Assembly: GCF_033845285.1 (NCBI RefSeq)
Contig: NZ_JAWXCX010000001.1
Span: forward strand, 821,495-885,494
Reading direction: 5' to 3'
Source of the DNA: Marinococcus sp. PL1-022
GTDB taxonomy: Bacteria; Bacillota; Bacilli; Bacillales; Marinococcaceae
Length of the DNA: 64,000 nt
Made by a program: the position numbers and the translations under genes. Positions 26,249 to 35,289 of this stretch are shown here, one piece after another. The first letter of the stretch is position 1, and the number at the start of each line of letters is the position of its first letter. Under the pieces are notes generated by a model, which saw nothing but the letters and a program-made list of their open reading frames with translations, searched no databases and had not been told where the DNA came from.

Positions 26249-27637
26249 TTATTCACTAGGGGAAACCATTTTCGCTGGATCGACAATTAATTCAAACTCT
26301 TCTTCATTCAGCATGCCGCTTTCAAGCACGGCTTCCTTCAGCGTCTGTCCGTTAGCATGGGCCGATTTGGCAATTTTCGCCGCATTTTCGTACCCGATAT
26401 GCGGATTCAGTGCAGTGACGAGCATTAGGGAATTTCGCAGGTGAGCGTCAATGCGTTCCTGATTTTCTTCAATACCGACCGCACATTTATCATTAAAGGA
26501 AACGAGCGCATCAGCAAGAAGGTAGCTTGACTGCAGGAAATTGTAAACAATAACCGGCTTAAACACGTTGAGTTCAAAGTTGCCCTGACTGGCAGCAAAA
26601 CCGATTGTGGCGTCGTTACCCATTACCTGTGCTGCAACCATTGTCAATGCTTCGCTCTGGGTCGGATTCACTTTACCAGGCATAATGGAGCTTCCCGGTT
26701 CATTTGCCGGGATGGAAATTTCGCCGATACCGCAGCGGGGGCCGCTTGCAAGCCAGCGTACGTCATTTGCAATTTTCATGGCATCTGCTGCCAGTGCTTT
26801 TAATGCCCCATGCGCATAAGAAATTTCATCATGGCTGGTGAGGGCGTGAAATTTATTTGGGGCAGAACGGAAATCCTTCCCGGTGTAGGAGCTGATTTCT
26901 TCAGCTACGTATTCCCCGAATCTTGGGTGGGCGTTAATGCCTGTCCCAACAGCTGTTCCGCCGATCGCAAGGTCCTTCACATGATCGATGCTTTCTGTAA
27001 TCATTTCAGCGGAACGCTCGAGCATCCGGTGCCAGCCACTGACCTCCTGGCCAAGCGTAAGCGGAGTAGCATCCTGAAGATGCGTGCGGCCGATTTTAAT
27101 GACATCTTCAAACGCATTCATTTTATTCTCCAGAGTTGCACGAAGTGCTTCCACGGCAGGGAGAAGCTGATCCTCTACTTTTTGCACAGCGGCTACGTGC
27201 ATCGCCGTGGGAAAGGTATCGTTTGAGCTCTGGGAGCGGTTAACGTCGTCGTTTGGATGCACGCTTTCGGAGGATCCTTTTTCTTCGAGCAGTTGGGAAG
27301 CGCGGCGGGCCACTACTTCGTTCATGTTCATATTCGACTGGGTACCGCTTCCGGTCTGCCAGACAACGAGTGGAAAGTGGTCATCGAGTTTTCCGGAAAG
27401 AACCTCGTCACAGGCTTCAACGATGGCGTCGGCCTTTTCCGCTTCAAGCTTATCCAGGCGTTTGTTTGCAAGAGCCGCAGAGCGTTTTAAAATGGCAAAC
27501 GCATATACGACATCGATCGGCATAGTTTCCTGGCCGATTTTAAAGTTTTCCAGGCTGCGCTGGGTCTGGGCACCCCAATGCTTGTCCTTCGGTACATGCA
27601 TGTCTCCAAGTGTATCTTTTTCTACGCGATAGTCCAT
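26249..27637 (-). CDS. fumC: Class II fumarate hydratase
   Basis: Fumarase of the TCA cycle, iron-independent class II. The 462-residue length is normal. Motifs: [15 protein letters not shown] near residue 95, [16 protein letters not shown] near 185 with the catalytic His, and the superfamily signature [13 protein letters not shown] near 317. The first residues ([13 protein letters not shown]) are typical. ATG 27637 follows a GGAGGTCG site. Monocistronic and divergent from the methyltransferase gene. Confidence 0.97.
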   Translation of the reverse strand: MDYRVEKDTLGDMHVPKDKHWGAQTQRSLENFKIGQETMPIDVVYAFAILKRSAALANKRLDKLEAEKADAIVEACDEVLSGKLDDHFPLVVWQTGSGTQSNMNMNEVVARRASQLLEEKGSSESVHPNDDVNRSQSSNDTFPTAMHVAAVQKVEDQLLPAVEALRATLENKMNAFEDVIKIGRTHLQDATPLTLGQEVSGWHRMLERSAEMITESIDHVKDLAIGGTAVGTGINAHPRFGEYVAEEISSYTGKDFRSAPNKFHALTSHDEISYAHGALKALAADAMKIANDVRWLASGPRCGIGEISIPANEPGSSIMPGKVNPTQSEALTMVAAQVMGNDATIGFAASQGNFELNVFKPVIVYNFLQSSYLLADALVSFNDKCAVGIEENQERIDAHLRNSLMLVTALNPHIGYENAAKIAKSAHANGQTLKEAVLESGMLNEEEFELIVDPAKMVSPSE

Positions 27638-27835
27638 CGATAGGTCGACCTCCTACTAGTATCAATAAGGTAATTAGAGTAAGCACTCTTTCTCTAGATT
27701 AAAGAACATTCGAAAAAAAAGAAAGGCATTTCAAACGAGAAATACTAATTTCATATTACAGATGTCAGGCAAAAAAAATAAATGCTGAGTGAACATTAGT
27801 TCTGCTATAATTTTTACGAAAAGGGGGCAGCTGAT

Positions 27836-28681
27836 ATGTGGTATTCACTCGAAGTCCCGTCCGGGGATAATGAAGCGTGGAGCCTGCGGCTCTATGAACA
27901 TGACATTTATACTTTCTATATTGATGAAGCCATACAGACAATGAAGGACGAAGACGGATATACATATGAATTCAGCAGCGGGGAAAAAAGCAGGCTGTAT
28001 GTCTACGTAGAAAATGCGTCTAAAGATGAATTAGGCCGAATGCTTGAGGTGCACGCTCACGATTTGCACGAATGGGAGCCGCCGGAATGGACAGAATCTT
28101 CCTATGATAACGTCAAACTGACGAACGGATGGAAGCTTGTGTATCCACCGTTTCCGAAAAAACAGGAGGAACGGGAGCTGTGGCTTGATCCGCAGGGCGC
28201 ATTTGGCACAGGCATCCACGAAACAACAAGAGACGCTCTTGAATGTATCGTCGCCCGGGCGGAAGGGACGAAGGCAGCAGACATTGGTGCAGGAAGTGGA
28301 GTGCTGTCGATTGCCCTTGCAAAAAAAGGCTTGGATGTAACTGCTTATGACGTGGAGCCGGTAACTAGGGAAATAGAGCAGCAGGCAGCGTTAAACGGTG
28401 TGGAAAACCAAATTCAGGTGTGCGAACAGAACGTAGTTGATACGGTCTTTCCGTATGAGGCATACGATTTAGCGGTTATCAATATCGGGGCAGATATTGC
28501 GCTGCGCTGGCTTGAACGCGCTGATTCTATAGAAGTGCTACCCCCGGTCATTATCATATCCGGGCTGGTGGACTGGTCGGTGGAACGTGTGAAAAAAGCA
28601 TTCGGGGATAACAATTATGAGGATGTTTGGCACAAACAGACGAATGAATGGCACACTATATTATTTCAAAGGAGAGTCTGA
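27836..28681 (+). CDS. PrmA-like methyltransferase
   Basis: A 281-residue SAM-dependent methyltransferase resembling ribosomal protein L11 methyltransferase. The middle has WLDPQGAFGTGIHETTRDAL, as in PrmA, and the SAM site ADIGAGSGVLSIALAKKG. After that the usual PrmA NIL segment is NIGADIAL. The N-terminal substrate-recognition domain is short and diverged, and the protein is about 30 residues shorter than canonical PrmA. It may be a paralog with another target; the genuine prmA is usually near dnaJ. It is followed by the hydroxyacid dehydrogenase with a 2-nt gap. Confidence 0.75.
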   Translation: MWYSLEVPSGDNEAWSLRLYEHDIYTFYIDEAIQTMKDEDGYTYEFSSGEKSRLYVYVENASKDELGRMLEVHAHDLHEWEPPEWTESSYDNVKLTNGWKLVYPPFPKKQEERELWLDPQGAFGTGIHETTRDALECIVARAEGTKAADIGAGSGVLSIALAKKGLDVTAYDVEPVTREIEQQAALNGVENQIQVCEQNVVDTVFPYEAYDLAVINIGADIALRWLERADSIEVLPPVIIISGLVDWSVERVKKAFGDNNYEDVWHKQTNEWHTILFQRRV

Positions 28682-28683
28682 GA

Positions 28684-29652
28684 ATGACAAAGCCACATGT
28701 TTTTGTTACAAGACCAATGCCTCACTGGCTGACGGAAAAGCTCGAACAGGAAGCTGTGGTGGACGTGTGGGATAAAAACGAAGCGGTTCCCGAGGAGGAG
28801 TTAGTCCGGAGAACAGCGGAAGCAGATGGGTTGTTCTGTACTGTATCGGAGCCGGTGACGAGAAACGTTATTGAACAGGCGCCGCGGTTAAAAATAATAG
28901 CAACAATGGCAGTTGGATATAATAACATTGATCTGGAAGCGGCAGAGGAAAAGGGGGTTAAGGTGGCCCATACTCCCGGCATACTGACAGAAACGACAGC
29001 GGATCTCACTTTTGCTTTACTGATGACCGCAGCACGAAGGCTGCCGGAGGCCATGGACACTATCCGGCAGAATGAATGGGGGTCCTGGGCGCCGTTTGCA
29101 TTTACAGGACAGGATATTTATGGTGCAACCCTGGGTATTATCGGCATGGGGCGTATCGGGGAAGCCGTGGCTAAAAGGGCTGGCGGTTTTGATATGAACA
29201 TACTTTACCATAATCGTTCGCGGAAGCGGGAAGCGGAAGAACGGACGGGCGCTGTATACGCGGAGCTGAATGAACTTTTGGAGCAGGCTGACTTTATCTG
29301 CGTGCTGGCACCGGCCACCCCGGAAACAGAAAAGCTGATAAACGCGGAAGCTTTTCGTAAAATGAAAAAATCAGCTGTGTTTATTAATACCTCAAGAGGC
29401 ACGACTGTAGATGAGCAGGCGCTTGTGGATGCGCTTCGGGAAGGAGAGATTTTCAGCGCCGGTCTTGATGTGTTTGAAAATGAACCTATCGGTGCAGACC
29501 ATCCTCTCCTCAGCCTGTCCAATGTTGTGGTGCTCCCGCATATCGGCAGCGCCAGCGAAAAAACGCGCCGGGAGATGGCGGACATGACTGCAGATCATAT
29601 TTTACAGGGGCTCCAGGGTCTTCCGCTCACGCATGAAGTGCCCGGAAAATAA
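28684..29652 (+). CDS. D-2-hydroxyacid dehydrogenase (glyoxylate/hydroxypyruvate reductase type)
   Basis: A 322-residue NAD(P)-dependent dehydrogenase of the D-glycerate/glyoxylate reductase group. The Rossmann motif is LGIIGMGRIGEAVAKRA (near residue 150). The catalytic Arg is in NTSRGTTVDE, the Glu in DVFENEP and the His in LPHIGSA. The substrate is probably glyoxylate or hydroxypyruvate by resemblance to GyaR. It starts 2 nt after the methyltransferase, with GGAGAG inside that gene as its binding site, so the two are co-translated. A good terminator follows. Confidence 0.9.
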   Translation: MTKPHVFVTRPMPHWLTEKLEQEAVVDVWDKNEAVPEEELVRRTAEADGLFCTVSEPVTRNVIEQAPRLKIIATMAVGYNNIDLEAAEEKGVKVAHTPGILTETTADLTFALLMTAARRLPEAMDTIRQNEWGSWAPFAFTGQDIYGATLGIIGMGRIGEAVAKRAGGFDMNILYHNRSRKREAEERTGAVYAELNELLEQADFICVLAPATPETEKLINAEAFRKMKKSAVFINTSRGTTVDEQALVDALREGEIFSAGLDVFENEPIGADHPLLSLSNVVVLPHIGSASEKTRREMADMTADHILQGLQGLPLTHEVPGK

Positions 29653-29654
29653 AA

Positions 29655-29694
29655 AGCAACCCGCAAGCCTGAAATGGGCTGGCGGGTTGCTTTA
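29655..29694 (+). terminator. Terminator after the hydroxyacid dehydrogenase
   Basis: A long stem AGCAACCCGC/GCGGGTTGCT lies between the convergent genes. Confidence 0.85.
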
Positions 29695-29700
29695 GTTGTG

Positions 29701-31077
29701 TTATGACTTGTTCCAGGTAGCTGTACCATTTTTTTCTTCCTTCATTCGCTTGCGGAAGCGAACTGTTTCCGCGGTGATGACTCCGGAAAGCCCCAGGAGG
29801 GCGATCAGGTTTGGAGCTGCCATCAGGCCGTTCATCGTGTCTGCAAGTGACCAGACAATTCCGAACTGAACCACAGCGCCAAAGAATACAGCGATAACGA
29901 AAACGACGCGGTAGGCAAAAACAGCCCTATACGTTTTGAAAAGGTAATAAATACAGCGTTCTCCGTAGTAGGACCAGCCCAGAATAGTAGAATAGGCGAA
30001 GAAAATGAGTCCTACAGATACAATAATGCTTCCTGCAGGTCCCAGGAAGTGTTCAAATGTGGCGGCAGTCAGCGGAGCTCCGTCTAAATCACCGCTTACA
30101 AAGCTTTGGCCCATCACAAGAGAAATACCGGTAATGGAGCAAATAATGATTGTATCAATAAAAACCTGAGTCATGGAGACGAGCGCCTGCCGCCCCGGGT
30201 AATCGGTACGCGCAGCAGCTGCCGCAATTGGGGCGGAGCCAAGTCCTGCTTCGTTGGAGAAAACACCGCGTGCCACTCCGTACTGAATCACAACCCCAAC
30301 GGCTCCGCCGGCTGCGGCCTGGCCGGTGAATGCATCGGAAACGATGGAGCCGACTGCGGCCGGAACGAGATCCAGATTGCCAAAAATAACAATCAGGCCA
30401 CCGACCACATAAAAGACAGCCATAACCGGAACAATAAATGAAACGACCCGGCCAATCGATTTGATGCCGCCAAGAATCACAACCCCGGTTAAAATACTGA
30501 GCGCAATACCGGTGATCCAGGTAGGCACATTCCAGTTGGAGTCCAGCACATCGGCAACAGAGTTGGATTGGACAGTGTTGCCGATCCCAAATGCGGCAAT
30601 TGCAGCAAATACGGCAAACAGGACGGCCAGCCATTTCCATCCGAGCCCTTTTTCTATGTAGTACATCGGTCCGCCGGCCATGCGGCCGCGTTCATCCTGA
30701 ACCCGGTACTTCACAGCCAGAATAGCTTCCCCGTATTTTGTAGCCATTCCAAATAGTGCACTGATCCACATCCAGAAGACAGCACCCGGGCCGCCGATCA
30801 CCACAGCTGTAGCAACGCCTGCGATGTTACCGGTCCCGACAGTCGCAGCCAGAGCGGTCATCAGCGATTGAAAGTGGGAGATGTCCCCCTCTGATTTTTT
30901 GTCCTGCTTGGAAAAGGCAAGCTTTAAGGCATAAGGAAGAGTAGAAAATTGCAAAAACCCTAAACGAACTGTTAAAAAGATACCTGTCCCCAAAATAAGA
31001 ATTAAAAATGGAGGGCCCCACACAATGCCGCTGATGGTGGTAAGTAATTCTTCAACGCTGTTCATAAAACCTGACAT
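29701..31077 (-). CDS. Alanine/glycine:cation symporter (AGCS family)
   Basis: Sodium-coupled amino-acid symporter of 458 residues with about 11 hydrophobic segments. Family motifs: GxFLTVRLGFLQF near the N terminus, SLMTALAATVGTGNIAGVATA, GPGAVFWMWISALFGMATKYGE, and GVARGVFSNEAGLGSAPIAAAAA. Substrate probably alanine or glycine; paralogs in Bacillus include AlsT, YflA and YrbD. ATG 31077 is chosen because AAAGGAG is 8 nt upstream; the upstream in-frame TTG abuts that site. Confidence 0.93.
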   Translation of the reverse strand: MSGFMNSVEELLTTISGIVWGPPFLILILGTGIFLTVRLGFLQFSTLPYALKLAFSKQDKKSEGDISHFQSLMTALAATVGTGNIAGVATAVVIGGPGAVFWMWISALFGMATKYGEAILAVKYRVQDERGRMAGGPMYYIEKGLGWKWLAVLFAVFAAIAAFGIGNTVQSNSVADVLDSNWNVPTWITGIALSILTGVVILGGIKSIGRVVSFIVPVMAVFYVVGGLIVIFGNLDLVPAAVGSIVSDAFTGQAAAGGAVGVVIQYGVARGVFSNEAGLGSAPIAAAAARTDYPGRQALVSMTQVFIDTIIICSITGISLVMGQSFVSGDLDGAPLTAATFEHFLGPAGSIIVSVGLIFFAYSTILGWSYYGERCIYYLFKTYRAVFAYRVVFVIAVFFGAVVQFGIVWSLADTMNGLMAAPNLIALLGLSGVITAETVRFRKRMKEEKNGTATWNKS

Positions 31078-31249
31078 ATGTAACAACTCCTTTCCATAAT
31101 GTAACTGTACATAAGATGTTATAAAGACGTGAACAGTTTGTTAGAAAAGTTTACTATAAAAATAATAAATTGGGTATATGTTTTGTAAAAATTATGAAAA
31201 TTTCCAGGGGAGAAAAACAACAATTTCTTTAAAAGATTTAGAATATGAT

Positions 31250-31275
31250 GTTTTAGGGAGAAAAGATTCGGGCAT
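31250..31275 (+). promoter_or_regulatory. Possible sigma-B promoter of the 100-aa gene
   Basis: GTTTTA (31250-31255) and GGGCAT (31270-31275), spaced 14 bp, each differ by one base from the Bacillus sigma-B boxes GTTTAA and GGGTAT. Confidence 0.45.
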
Positions 31276-31315
31276 TCGTATAGGTAGACGTAATCGGATG
31301 AAGGAGGACTAGACA

Positions 31316-31618
31316 ATGAAAAAAGTAAAAGTAGATGAAGTTTTTACAGAGGAAAAGGAACAGCTCCGTTATACAGATGGTGAATTAGAGGTCCGTGATG
31401 ATAACGGAGAGGATTGGGAAGTGAAGCTGTACGGAGTCGAAAATCAGCGTTTCTTCACAGATGCCCTGAAAAATAACGAAAAGAAGCATTTAACATTTGA
31501 AACTGATAAAGGAAGCATGTACGGCCTCGTGTCCGTAGAAGCACTGGACAATGCCGGCGTGGCTAACGAAGACGTAGTAACGCTTGTAGGCACCGGACCG
31601 TTAAACGGTTTTTCGTAA
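31316..31618 (+). CDS. Acidic hypothetical protein, 100 aa
   Basis: Not recognised. A 100-residue acidic, cysteine-free protein predicted to be mostly beta-strand (short alternating hydrophobic stretches such as WEVKLYGVENQRFF and GSMYGLVSVEAL). No signal peptide. AAGGAGGAC lies just before ATG 31316. The upstream sequence has a plausible sigma-B promoter, so it may be a general-stress protein; that is inference. A hairpin with a T run follows at 31640-31679. Confidence 0.6.
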   Translation: MKKVKVDEVFTEEKEQLRYTDGELEVRDDNGEDWEVKLYGVENQRFFTDALKNNEKKHLTFETDKGSMYGLVSVEALDNAGVANEDVVTLVGTGPLNGFS

Positions 31619-31639
31619 GACAGAAAATAATTAAGAGTA

Positions 31640-31679
31640 AATAGCGGTGCAGGTGCTACAGCCTGGATCGTTATTTTTA
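31640..31679 (+). terminator. Terminator after the 100-aa gene
   Basis: AATAGC/GTTATT with inner CAGG/CCTG stem, followed by TTTTT. Confidence 0.55.
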
Positions 31680-31711
31680 ACTTAAAGAGGGAATCATTTA
31701 AAATACTAAAG

Positions 31712-31751
31712 CATAAAGCAGGCAGCCGGTTTAATGGCTGCCTGCTTTATG
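31712..31751. terminator. Hairpin before the rhodanese-like gene stop
   Basis: A perfect 16-bp inverted repeat (31712-31727 with 31736-31751), probably the 3' end of the minus-strand gene. Confidence 0.7.
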
Positions 31752-31757
31752 TACATA

Positions 31758-32144
31758 TTACGAACCGCTGCACGGGAGCTTGACTGGCGGATAGCCCTGC
31801 TCGCCTCTTCGCACCACAGCGTAGCCGGTGACGGTAAAACCATTTTTAAGCAGCAGCCGGGTGCTTAGATTTCTTGAAACCTTATCAGGAGCAACGAGAA
31901 ACACTTCTTTTTTCGGAACGGTCTGTAAATGTCGTTTTAGATACGGATACGGAAGAGCAAACGCTCCACGTACCGGGTTGCGGTCTGATTCCTGGTATTC
32001 GCGGACGTCCAGAATGTGGGCACCGGTCTCCTGAATTTGAGGAAGGGAAGAACAAGGAACGCGTAAAACGGGCATCCAGCGTTTAAATGCCGGTATCATA
32101 ACGAGAACAATAACAACTATGGTAATACTAAGCCAAAAAAGCAT
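31758..32144 (-). CDS. Membrane-anchored rhodanese-like protein without catalytic cysteine
   Basis: A 128-residue protein: one N-terminal membrane span (LFWLSITIVVIVLVMIP), then a rhodanese-like domain with ILDVREYQESDRNPVRGAFALPY. In active rhodaneses the loop between EVFLV and the RLLLKNGF-like helix holds the catalytic cysteine (YCRSGNRS type). Here it reads VAPDKVSRNLS, with no cysteine, so sulfurtransferase activity is unlikely. I chose ATG 32144 because GAGGAG is 7 nt upstream; the frame is open 12 codons further. Role unknown. Confidence 0.75.
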   Translation of the reverse strand: MLFWLSITIVVIVLVMIPAFKRWMPVLRVPCSSLPQIQETGAHILDVREYQESDRNPVRGAFALPYPYLKRHLQTVPKKEVFLVAPDKVSRNLSTRLLLKNGFTVTGYAVVRRGEQGYPPVKLPCSGS

Positions 32145-32363
32145 CAACGCACTCCTCATTCCTTTCTTATAGCGATTCATATTCTATATTTTTTTACAAA
32201 CAGATTCAAGAACTTTGCTTACGCTGCTTTTACACTTACCCCTTTATGGATCACCTATAACAATTTCATGCTATTAATTATTCTTAGGAAATTCAAGCAT
32301 ATTGGTTTCAGGGGGAAGTAATTTTTGATAAGGTTAATACAGAAAGTAGGAGGTGAAGCTTCC

Positions 32364-32699
32364 ATGCCAGAAACAGAAGAAAAAAGAGAATTGGAAGAAC
32401 GAGTTTGGGCGGAACTGGAAAATGTAATTGATCCGGAGCTCGGTATTGATATCGTAAACCTGGGCCTTGTGTATACAGTAACAGTTGATGACGACAGACA
32501 GGCGAATATCGAAATGACCCTGACTGCAATGGGCTGCCCACTTGCAGGTACAATCGTTAACGATATTAATTTCGCCATGAATGATCTGAAGGAATACGGA
32601 GAAATCAGCGAAGTGGACGTGGATATTGTTTGGAATCCACCTTGGAGCAAGGACAAAATGTCCCGTTACGCAAAAATCGCTTTAGGTATTCCGGATTGA
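32364..32699 (+). CDS. MIP18/DUF59-family Fe-S assembly factor (YitW-like)
   Basis: A 111-residue protein of the MIP18 (SufT/PaaD-like) family that assists iron-sulfur cluster maturation. It shows VIDPELGIDIVNLGLVY near residue 21 and the conserved cysteine in TAMGCPLAGTI near residue 55, ending with VWNPPWSKDKMS. B. subtilis YitW is the closest recognised relative. ATG 32364 has TAGGAGGTG upstream. Single gene with its own terminator. Confidence 0.92.
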   Translation: MPETEEKRELEERVWAELENVIDPELGIDIVNLGLVYTVTVDDDRQANIEMTLTAMGCPLAGTIVNDINFAMNDLKEYGEISEVDVDIVWNPPWSKDKMSRYAKIALGIPD

Positions 32700-32705
32700 T
32701 GAAAG

Positions 32706-32742
32706 GGAAGCCGGTTGGAGCAATCCAGCCGGCTTCTTTTTA
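32706..32742 (+). terminator. Terminator after the MIP18 gene
   Basis: GAAGCCGG/CCGGCTTC with inner TGGA/TCCA, then a T run. Confidence 0.9.
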
Positions 32743-32844
32743 TTCTGGCATTATTTTCACTAGTCAGAAAAAATAAAATTTTCGGTTGAAATGCACTGGA
32801 GAATGGTTTATTATGTAAACATACTCAAAGGAGGCATTATTGTT

Positions 32845-33006
32845 TTGACAAACAGTCAACTGAACACAACTGAAATGATCGACAAAGGGATGCAGCAGTC
32901 TCACAGCATGAGCGTAGAGGAATCGGTTCGCACGATTGAAAACATCATGCAGGTCGAAGCAGCACGTCAGCAGGACTATGAAGACAATAAAATTGAAAAT
33001 TTGTAA
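32845..33006 (+). CDS. Small hypothetical protein, 53 aa
   Basis: Not recognised. A 53-residue hydrophilic helical protein (SVEESVRTIENIMQVEAARQ) with no cysteines or membrane span. The best start is TTG 32845, 10 nt after AAAGGAGG; the in-frame ATGs further upstream lie before that site. A clear terminator (33013-33043) follows, which supports a real transcription unit. Confidence 0.55.
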   Translation: MTNSQLNTTEMIDKGMQQSHSMSVEESVRTIENIMQVEAARQQDYEDNKIENL

Positions 33007-33012
33007 GTAATG

Positions 33013-33043
33013 AAAAGCGCGGACCATAATGGCCGCGCTTTTT
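33013..33043. terminator. Terminator between the 53-aa gene and map
   Basis: AAAAGCGCGG pairs with CCGCGCTTTT; runs on both sides allow use in both directions. Confidence 0.88.
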
Positions 33044-33048
33044 GACGT

Positions 33049-33804
33049 TTATATGCTCTCCTGGCCCGTTAAAATAACCGGGCCTTCTTCTGTGATCGCG
33101 ATAGTGTGCTCGTACTGGGCGGAATAGCCTCCGTCCCGGGTGGTGGCGGTCCACCCGTTGGAGGTCATTTTGCTCTGCCAGCTGCCGGTGTTGACCATTG
33201 GCTCGATCGTAATAACGTGGCCCGGTTTTAAGCGGCCGCCTTTGCCCGGGGCGCCGAAATGAGGAATCTGTGGATCTTCGTGGAGAGTAGGCCCGATGCC
33301 GTGTCCGGTAAAGTCCCGGACGACCGAAAATCCTTCGTTTTCCACATATGCTTGAATCGCGTGACCGATATCGCCGATCCGGTTACCGGCTTTGGCCTGT
33401 TCAATTCCTTTATATAAAGATGATTCCGTAACCTTCATGAGTCGTTCGAGTTCATTGCTTACTTCTCCAACAGCATAGGTCCAGGCGGAGTCTGCCAGGG
33501 CTCCGTTTAAATTCACAACCATATCGATTGTAACAAGATCACCGTTTTCAAGAGGGCGGTTCCTTGGGAAACCATGACAGATTTCATCGTTTACCGAGGC
33601 GCAGGTCGCGTATTTGTATCCTTGAAAGCCTTTTTGTTCAGGCGTGGCACCGTGCTCTGCCAGAAATTTTTCGGCAAAATCGTCAATTTGTTTTGTGGTG
33701 ACACCAGGTTTGATCATTTTGGCGATTTCTTTATGACAGGCAGCAAGAATTTTCCCCGCTTCGTGCATAAGTTCAATCTCTCGTTCTGTCTTTAACGTTA
33801 CCAT
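33049..33804 (-). CDS. map: Methionine aminopeptidase, type I
   Basis: Removes the initiator methionine. The 251-residue protein has all metal ligands in context: the aspartates in TIDMVVNLNGALADSAWT, His in DFTGHGIGPTLHEDPQIPH, Glu in ITIEPMV and Glu in QYEHTIAIT. No N-terminal SH3-like extension, so type Ia. In Bacillus a second map lies in the ribosomal region; this one is standalone and is probably the YflG-like paralog. ATG 33804 follows AAAGGAGAC. Confidence 0.94.
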   Translation of the reverse strand: MVTLKTEREIELMHEAGKILAACHKEIAKMIKPGVTTKQIDDFAEKFLAEHGATPEQKGFQGYKYATCASVNDEICHGFPRNRPLENGDLVTIDMVVNLNGALADSAWTYAVGEVSNELERLMKVTESSLYKGIEQAKAGNRIGDIGHAIQAYVENEGFSVVRDFTGHGIGPTLHEDPQIPHFGAPGKGGRLKPGHVITIEPMVNTGSWQSKMTSNGWTATTRDGGYSAQYEHTIAITEEGPVILTGQESI

Positions 33805-33920
33805 CGTCTGTCTCCTTTTATTCAGTATCAATTACTATTGTAAAACATTCGTTTAAGAAATGCATTGTTTGATGATTTCCTTTATAATTGCAGAATTGCA
33901 CGATAGAAATGGGGGAAATT

Positions 33921-35225
33921 ATGAACCAACAGAAATGGTATGTACAGATCAGGGACAAGTTTTGGTTCGTTCCAGGCTGCTACGGTATTCTTAGTTTGAT
34001 TATAGTAATAGGAGCTTCTATTATGGACCAGCAGCTGCTGCGCCCTGTTTATAACAATGTGCCTTCTATGCTGCTCGTAGAAAATAACACTGCTACTTCC
34101 CTGTACAGTGCATTAGTAACGGCATTGCTGACGCTGACCACCATCAGCTTTTCTTCGATAATGGTCGTACTGACAACGTATGCGACACAGTTTACGCCAA
34201 GAGCCCTTCAGGATTTTATGAAAAGCCCGACGACGCAGCATACGCTTGGGGTGTTTACATTTGGAGTGCTGTTTACCCTGGTAAATATGCTGCTCTTTTC
34301 AACCGAAGGTAACAACCAAATTTTGATGCCAATGCTGACAGTTCTTGTGGCGCTTGGCTGTCTGGCTTTTTTTATAATCTTTATTTATCACTCTACCCAG
34401 TGGCTGCAGGTAAATCATTTAATCAGCAACATACGGGCCGATGCTTCTAAGGTGATTCGGGATGCATACACATATTCCGGAGTGAACAGCTTCAGCGAAT
34501 GGAGCGATGATTTCCGGAATGACGAAGAAACCATTGTTCATGCCGAACGGTCAGGGTATACCAATATGGTGAAAATGCCTGAACTGATTGACTGGGCCCG
34601 GCAGCAGGAAGCCGTCGTTGAATGCTTGTTTCAGGTGGGAGACTATGTTCATCAGGGCGAGCCACTATTTCGCTACTGGTCAAAGTACAGTTTATCCCCG
34701 GAAATATTAAGAAATTTTTTATTGGTGGGAGAAGAGAGAAGCAATGTTCAGGACATCGAATTCTCCATGCAGAAAATTGTAGAAATAGCGCTGCGGGCCA
34801 TTTCCCCGGCGATCAACGATCCACATACAGCTGCCAACTGTATAAATCGTATTGGCGCGCTGCTTTCTGAACTCAGCTATGAGCACAGAAATGATCAATA
34901 CTTTGCTGACAATCAGAATGAGCTGCGGTTATTTATGCCTGTAAAGCCCTTTAGAGAATATTTATATAAAAGCTTTTACCAGCTCAGGCTTTACGGCCGT
35001 GAAGATATTTCGGTAATGGCGGCCTGCATGGAAGCACTGACGATGCTTGTGAAGACTGGAGATTCGTCTGTGCTAAAGGAAGTGGAATCATTTTCCCGTT
35101 ACATGGAGCAGGCGGTCGATGAGGAACAGCTTGCGGACTGGGACAGGGAATACTGGGAGGAGCGTGTACAGGAAAAGGATACAGCTCTGCATCAGGCACT
35201 TACAAAAAGTAAGCAGATAACTTGA
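33921..35225 (+). CDS. DUF2254 membrane protein
   Basis: A 434-residue protein of the DUF2254 family, function unknown. Four hydrophobic segments occupy about residues 20-170 (for example YGILSLIIVIGASIM and LVTALLTLTTISFSSIMVVL). A large soluble C-terminal domain follows, containing the family segment EIALRAISPAINDPHTAANCI near residue 290. ATG 33921 follows GGGGGAAATT and is preferred to the upstream in-frame extension. Flanked by map (divergent) and the flavin reductase gene. Confidence 0.85.
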   Translation: MNQQKWYVQIRDKFWFVPGCYGILSLIIVIGASIMDQQLLRPVYNNVPSMLLVENNTATSLYSALVTALLTLTTISFSSIMVVLTTYATQFTPRALQDFMKSPTTQHTLGVFTFGVLFTLVNMLLFSTEGNNQILMPMLTVLVALGCLAFFIIFIYHSTQWLQVNHLISNIRADASKVIRDAYTYSGVNSFSEWSDDFRNDEETIVHAERSGYTNMVKMPELIDWARQQEAVVECLFQVGDYVHQGEPLFRYWSKYSLSPEILRNFLLVGEERSNVQDIEFSMQKIVEIALRAISPAINDPHTAANCINRIGALLSELSYEHRNDQYFADNQNELRLFMPVKPFREYLYKSFYQLRLYGREDISVMAACMEALTMLVKTGDSSVLKEVESFSRYMEQAVDEEQLADWDREYWEERVQEKDTALHQALTKSKQIT

Positions 35226-35289
35226 AACAGCCAGTAACGTGTGTGTATGATATATAAATGAAGTTCAACACGAAAGGATGAAAGATCAA

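Noticed and set aside
31119-31316. 65-codon minus-strand frame upstream of the symporter gene
   Set aside because: Low-complexity Phe/Leu/Asn-rich translation of an AT-rich promoter region.
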